Positions 59,177 through 64,000 of a DNA stretch of 64,000 bases are shown one piece after another. Source of the DNA: Sulfurovum sp. (GTDB lineage: Bacteria; Campylobacterota; Campylobacteria; Campylobacterales; Sulfurovaceae); the NCBI GenBank assembly GCA_002733215.1, contig NVUY01000010.1, positions 1 to 64,000 on the forward strand, in the 5' to 3' direction. Numbering within the stretch: the stretch's first letter is position 1; each line of letters opens with the position of its first letter. The notes under the pieces were generated by a model. That model was given only the letters and a program-made list of their open reading frames with translations. It had not been told where the DNA came from and made no database searches. A program made the position numbers and the translations under genes.

Positions 59177-61999
59177 TTACGCTAACTCTTTAAGCAGATA
59201 CTCCCCCGTATATGAGCCGGTCTCTTTATATTCAGCGGCCAGCTTTTCCGGACTTCCCGTAGCAATGATCAATCCGCCTTTATTTCCGCCTTCAGGACCC
59301 ATATCTATGATGTAATCAGCATTTTTAACCATATCCAAGTTATGCTCTATGACCACAACAGAATTCCCCAGTTCCACCAGGTGGTGCAGTACGCCGGTGA
59401 GTCTGTCGACATCTGCAAAGTGAAGTCCTGTCGTAGGTTCATCCAGTATATAGAGTGTTTGACCCGTATCTTTACGGCTCAACTCTTTACTCAGCTTGAT
59501 TCGCTGTGCTTCACCACCGGAAAGTGTCGTTGCATTTTGTCCCAGTGTAATGTAATCAAGTCCTACATCTGTCAGGGTTTTAAGTTTCACTGCTATCATG
59601 GGGATGGCTTTAAAAAACTCCAATGCTTCCCCCACGCTCATTGCAAGGACATCCGCTATCGATTTCCCTTTGTAACGTACTTCTAGTGTTTGTGCATTAT
59701 AACGTGTACCGTTACAGGTGTCACAAGAGACAAGCACATCAGGCAGGAAGTGCATCTCGATCTTTATCTGCCCATCCCCTTGACACTTCTCGCAGCGTCC
59801 GCCTTTCACGTTAAATGAAAAACGTCCTATCTTGTAGCCTCTCAGCTCTGCTTCTTTGGTTTGTGCAAAAAGTTTACGTATCTCATCCATCATACCGGTA
59901 TAGGTTGCCGGATTGGAACGCGGTGTTCGTCCTATGGGACTTTGGTCAAGGTAGATCACTTTATCGAGTTTTTCAAGTCCGCTGATCTCTACACCATCGA
60001 CTTTATTGACTTTCTTTGCGCGATTCAATAACTCTCTTGCGACGGGAAGCAAGGTTTGTAGGATCAGTGAAGATTTTCCAGACCCGCTGACCCCTGTGAT
60101 ACATACAAAATTCCGTAAAGGTATCTTAGCATCCAGTTTTTCAATATTATTAAGCGTTACATTTTTGATCTCGATCCACTCTTCTTGAGGGTTGTCATGC
60201 GAATATATAATGTCTTTTCTACCATACATATAATCTGCCGTAAGCGTTTTAGCTTTAGCAAGTTTCTTCGCATCACCGGCAAAGACTATCTCCCCACCAA
60301 ACTCTCCGGCACCAGGACCGATATCTATGATGTAATCAGCTGCTAAGATCGTCTCTTTATCATGTTCAACCACGATCACAGAGTTACCTTTATCACGCAG
60401 TGAGTTCAGCGTACGTATGAGCTTCATCGTATCTCTTTCATGCAGCCCTATGCTTGGTTCATCTAAAACATACATCACACCTGTAAGTCCCGAACCTATC
60501 TGAGAAGCGATACGTATACGCTGTGCTTCTCCTCCCGAGATACTCCGTGCATCACGAGAAAGTGTAATATACCCCAAACCGACATCATACAGGAAGTAGA
60601 GTCTCTCATACAACTCTTTGAGTATGGACTCCGCGATCATTTTTTGCTGCTCAGTGAGGTGGGAAAAACTCTCTTTATCTTCAAAATAAGCATAAGACTT
60701 TTCTATAGGCATATCGATGATATCTGCGATATTTTTTCCCTCTATTTTTACTGCCAGAGAGCGGGGTCTGAGTCTATGACCGTCACACTTGTCACAGACT
60801 TTTTCTGTCATATATTCTGAAAGGTCTTTCTCCTCTTTAAACATATCGTGGGCAAATTTCACCACACCCGGCCATTCGCGTTTGAGCTTATGCCGTTTCC
60901 ATGTAAAGTCTACAGAACCGCCGTTACCGTAGAGTATGGCTTTTTGCTGGTGAATTTCAAGTTCTCCGTAGGGGATTTTGATATTGATATCATTTTGTTC
61001 ACAAAAAGCATTGAGAAATTTAGTATAATAACTCTTGTTGAAACCATACATGATCTTCACTGCACCTTTATCGATACACAGTGCAGAGTCGATCACTTTC
61101 TTTAAGTCTATGGCATAACGGATCCCCAGTCCGTCACAGGTCGGACAGGCACCTTTAGGCGAGTTAAAAGAAAAACTGACAGGTTCCAAAGGCTCAAAAC
61201 TCAGCTTGCAGTCAAAACAGGCCAGGTGCTCAGAGTAGTGTATATGTTGTCTATCCAGATCCAACTCTTCAAAGTTAAGTACCTCTATCTCCATCTCACC
61301 ATAACTCTCTTTGAGTGCTTTTTCGACATCCTGCCCTATACGATCACGGCTCTCTTCTTTGACCACCACTCGGTCAACAACCACTTTAATAGTATGTTTT
61401 TTGGTTTTGGAAAGTTCTATCTCATCGTCAAGACGTACCATCACACCGTCTATCATAGCACGGATATACCCTTTATGACGCAGAGACTCAAGCATATCGG
61501 CAAAGGTACCCTTTTTCTCTTTTACCAGTGGTGCCATGATGACCAGTTTTGCACCATCAGGCAGTTTCAAAACTTCTTCGATGATATCAGAAGCAGACAT
61601 GGACGAGATAGGTTTCCCACACTCATGACAATGCTGTTCACCTATACGTGAAAAAAGCAGTCTTAGATAATCATAGATCTCTGTGATCGTCCCCACCGTA
61701 GAACGCGGGTTCTTGGAGGTGGTTTTCTGGTCTATGGCAATGGCAGGAGTAAGCCCCTCGATCTTGTCGACATCCGGCTTTCCCACACGTCCCAAAAACT
61801 GTCTTGCATAAGAAGAAAGTGATTCTATATAACGTCTTTGTCCCTCAGCATAAAGTGTTGAGAAAGCCAATGTTGACTTACCTGATCCTGATATACCAGT
61901 CACTACAACCAATTTATTTTTAGGGATGCTTATGTCTATATTTTTTAAGTTATTCTCTCTTGCCCCATAAACGTGTATCATGTCTTTTTTAATTGCCAT
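59177..61999 (-). CDS. uvrA: Excinuclease ABC subunit A
   Basis: GISGSGKSTLAF, CHECGKP zinc motif, LSGGEAQRIKLSKEL. Confidence 0.97.
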   Translation of the reverse strand: MAIKKDMIHVYGARENNLKNIDISIPKNKLVVVTGISGSGKSTLAFSTLYAEGQRRYIESLSSYARQFLGRVGKPDVDKIEGLTPAIAIDQKTTSKNPRSTVGTITEIYDYLRLLFSRIGEQHCHECGKPISSMSASDIIEEVLKLPDGAKLVIMAPLVKEKKGTFADMLESLRHKGYIRAMIDGVMVRLDDEIELSKTKKHTIKVVVDRVVVKEESRDRIGQDVEKALKESYGEMEIEVLNFEELDLDRQHIHYSEHLACFDCKLSFEPLEPVSFSFNSPKGACPTCDGLGIRYAIDLKKVIDSALCIDKGAVKIMYGFNKSYYTKFLNAFCEQNDINIKIPYGELEIHQQKAILYGNGGSVDFTWKRHKLKREWPGVVKFAHDMFKEEKDLSEYMTEKVCDKCDGHRLRPRSLAVKIEGKNIADIIDMPIEKSYAYFEDKESFSHLTEQQKMIAESILKELYERLYFLYDVGLGYITLSRDARSISGGEAQRIRIASQIGSGLTGVMYVLDEPSIGLHERDTMKLIRTLNSLRDKGNSVIVVEHDKETILAADYIIDIGPGAGEFGGEIVFAGDAKKLAKAKTLTADYMYGRKDIIYSHDNPQEEWIEIKNVTLNNIEKLDAKIPLRNFVCITGVSGSGKSSLILQTLLPVARELLNRAKKVNKVDGVEISGLEKLDKVIYLDQSPIGRTPRSNPATYTGMMDEIRKLFAQTKEAELRGYKIGRFSFNVKGGRCEKCQGDGQIKIEMHFLPDVLVSCDTCNGTRYNAQTLEVRYKGKSIADVLAMSVGEALEFFKAIPMIAVKLKTLTDVGLDYITLGQNATTLSGGEAQRIKLSKELSRKDTGQTLYILDEPTTGLHFADVDRLTGVLHHLVELGNSVVVIEHNLDMVKNADYIIDMGPEGGNKGGLIIATGSPEKLAAEYKETGSYTGEYLLKELA

Positions 62000-62029
62000 A
62001 ATTCTCCAAATTTCTAATTTCTAATTTTA

Positions 62030-62791
62030 TCAAAACCACATCTTTTTTACTAACATACCCAATACGAACACATAAAGTGCTAAAAGTGCTATTTTATGTT
62101 TTTGTGAGCTTACATGGTCTTTAAGCCATATACCCAGTGCTACACCTACAAGTGCTGCAATCGCAACCACCAATCCGGTTGAAAAATCTATCGTGCCGGT
62201 ACTTAAACGACTGATCATCCCTGCTACCGAAGAAAATACCACGAAGAAAAGTCCTGCACTCACTGCTTTCCTGAGAGGATAATGCAAAAGCCCCACTAAA
62301 AGTGGTATCAAAATGATAGAACCCCCAATACCAAGTGTAATGGAAAAGATACCTATACCTACTCCGATACCAAGAAGTAAAGCCTTGTTTAGTGATTTTA
62401 TTTCTACATCATCTTCATGGTTTATCGAAAAGAAGAGTCTGAAAAGTGCAAAAAGGAGCAGTCCCAAAAACATATACTGTAACACGCTGTCTGCGATGAA
62501 CTGTGTGACATATCCGCCGATGTATCCGCCGACAAATCCGCCAAGACCTACAAAGATCCCTTCACCTACGATTAGAGAACCTTTTTTATAATTCAGGTAA
62601 GAACCGTAAATAGAAGAAAAAACCATCTGCACAATAGAGATACCGATGGCATCTTTGATCCCAAACCCCAGTAACAAAAGTATAGGCACAAGGATCATCC
62701 CCCCGCCTATACCAAAAAAACCTGACATCGTACCGATAAAGATACCGACAAATATAAGTTCTATCATCATCCACTGTGCTCCAAAAACCAA
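62030..62791 (-). CDS. TauE/SafE family sulfite exporter-like permease
   Basis: GTMSGFFGIGGGMILVPILLLLG and a second ITLGIGGSIILIPLLVGLL repeat. Confidence 0.88.
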   Translation of the reverse strand: MVFGAQWMMIELIFVGIFIGTMSGFFGIGGGMILVPILLLLGFGIKDAIGISIVQMVFSSIYGSYLNYKKGSLIVGEGIFVGLGGFVGGYIGGYVTQFIADSVLQYMFLGLLLFALFRLFFSINHEDDVEIKSLNKALLLGIGVGIGIFSITLGIGGSIILIPLLVGLLHYPLRKAVSAGLFFVVFSSVAGMISRLSTGTIDFSTGLVVAIAALVGVALGIWLKDHVSSQKHKIALLALYVFVLGMLVKKMWF

Positions 62792-62873
62792 GAATAGATT
62801 ATATCACTTTTCTTACATAATTTACACTAATTCTGATATACTAAGTCTATATAAACTTCAGGAAAATATAAAT

Positions 62874-64000
62874 ATGGCATTAATTAAAAAAATATTTAAT
62901 TATTTATTGGTTATTTTAAGTATTATGATACTCGCTTCTATGATTTATACCGTTATGCATCTTCTTGAAACGGGACGTGAGGCTAAAGTATTAAAAGTAG
63001 ATTATGGTCAACTGCACAGTGTAGAGTTTGGACTTTTCAACTCTGCTATATGGACAGAGAAAATTGCAAATGTCATTGACCAAAAAATAGATGAATTTGA
63101 TTTTACAGAAAGCAGTCGCGCAGAAATAAAAACTTATGTAGAAACCATACTTGACACCCTCATCGTTGAGGCAGACAAAAGCATAAGAGAAAGTAACAAC
63201 AAGAAAAGAGGGTTTTTTAACTCTCTCCTGGGTGATACCAAACAACTGGTCACAGATACACTTCTGGACATTAAAGATCTAAGAAAACGCGTACCTGAAT
63301 TTACAGACACTATCCTCACTGAACTTGAAAGACCCCAGAATCAAAAGATACTCAAAAAGGTGATGAGAGAAAAACTCTATGAATTAACTGAAAATAATAT
63401 TTCACCTACAGATACCAGTGAGTACAATGCCATTTTAAAACGTTACAACACTGAGAGTTTTGAAGCCTGTACCATAGTCCTTGATGGTATATTGGCACAA
63501 AATACCCAAGATATGGATAAAGATTCTATCATCATCTTGTCTCTTGCTGCCCTTCTTATATTACTTGTCATCATTCAGGGATCCATACTCAAATCCATAA
63601 CACTTTTTTTACTCACAGCAACATCTGTCACACTGCTTGTGCCAGGTCTTCTTCTCCCTATGATCGATATAGAAGCAAAAATAGCAAAATTCCATTTTAC
63701 TATGCTTGAAAAATCCATCGTATTTACGGATCAGGTTCTTTTCTATCAAAGCAAAAGTATTTCAGACCTGGTAAGACTTTTACTGGAGTATGGTGAAGTA
63801 AAAATGATATTTGTGGGAGTACTCTTAATACTTTTCAGTGTTATTTTCCCCTTCCTCAAACTTGTTTCCACTTATCTTTATTTTTATAGTAGAAGTTTTA
63901 TAGGGAACAATGCTGTTGTACGTTTCTTCACTCTAAAATCAACCAAATGGTCTATGGCCGATGTGATGGTCCTTTCTATCTTTATGGCATATCTCGGTTT
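62874..64000 (+). CDS. PqiA-like (paraquat-inducible protein A family) membrane protein, truncated by the window edge
   Basis: Translated by eye: MALIKKIFNYLLVILSIMILASMIYT...FPFLKLVSTYLYFYSRSFIGNNAVVRFFTLKSTKWSMADVMVLSIFMAYLGF; no stop before 64000; not in the ORF track. Confidence 0.78.
   Translation, partial: MALIKKIFNYLLVILSIMILASMIYTVMHLLETGREAKVLKVDYGQLHSVEFGLFNSAIWTEKIANVIDQKIDEFDFTESSRAEIKTYVETILDTLIVEADKSIRESNNKKRGFFNSLLGDTKQLVTDTLLDIKDLRKRVPEFTDTILTELERPQNQKILKKVMREKLYELTENNISPTDTSEYNAILKRYNTESFEACTIVLDGILAQNTQDMDKDSIIILSLAALLILLVIIQGSILKSITLFLLTATSVTLLVPGLLLPMIDIEAKIAKFHFTMLEKSIVFTDQVLFYQSKSISDLVRLLLEYGEVKMIFVGVLLILFSVIFPFLKLVSTYLYFYSRSFIGNNAVVRFFTLKSTKWSMADVMVLSIFMAYLG

Overview
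The window looks like a Campylobacterota (Sulfurovum-like) chromosome segment; the taxon is inferred from gene content and order. It is mostly housekeeping genes: truD, mgtE, modABC, pckA, oadGAB, two DEAD-box helicases, uppP, serB, a metF-like gene, argC, greA, surE, ccsBA, polA and uvrA. Accessory content includes: (i) the 3' end of a group II intron (domains V and VI) touching the left edge, just upstream of truD; (ii) a four-gene SMC-type plasmid-defence operon resembling Wadjet/JetABCD (about 26.07-32.33 kb), with a divergent JetA and a short Toprim-type JetD; (iii) a same-strand cluster (about 35.6-45.6 kb) of an FGE-like protein, HupE/UreJ-like protein, PpiC, two tandem DUF3604 (PHP-like) proteins, a Cys-type sulfatase, an outer-membrane-like protein and an AraC regulator, which is my best candidate for an undescribed pathway; (iv) a decayed type III restriction-modification locus (about 54.2-55.9 kb) with a MntA/HepT toxin-antitoxin pair nested inside, hepT being frameshifted; (v) three families of short palindromic intergenic repeats; (vi) a ModE-like operator upstream of modA. 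A PqiA-like ORF runs off the right edge and is absent from the supplied ORF track. No tRNA, rRNA or CRISPR array was recognised. All calls were made by eye, without database searches.
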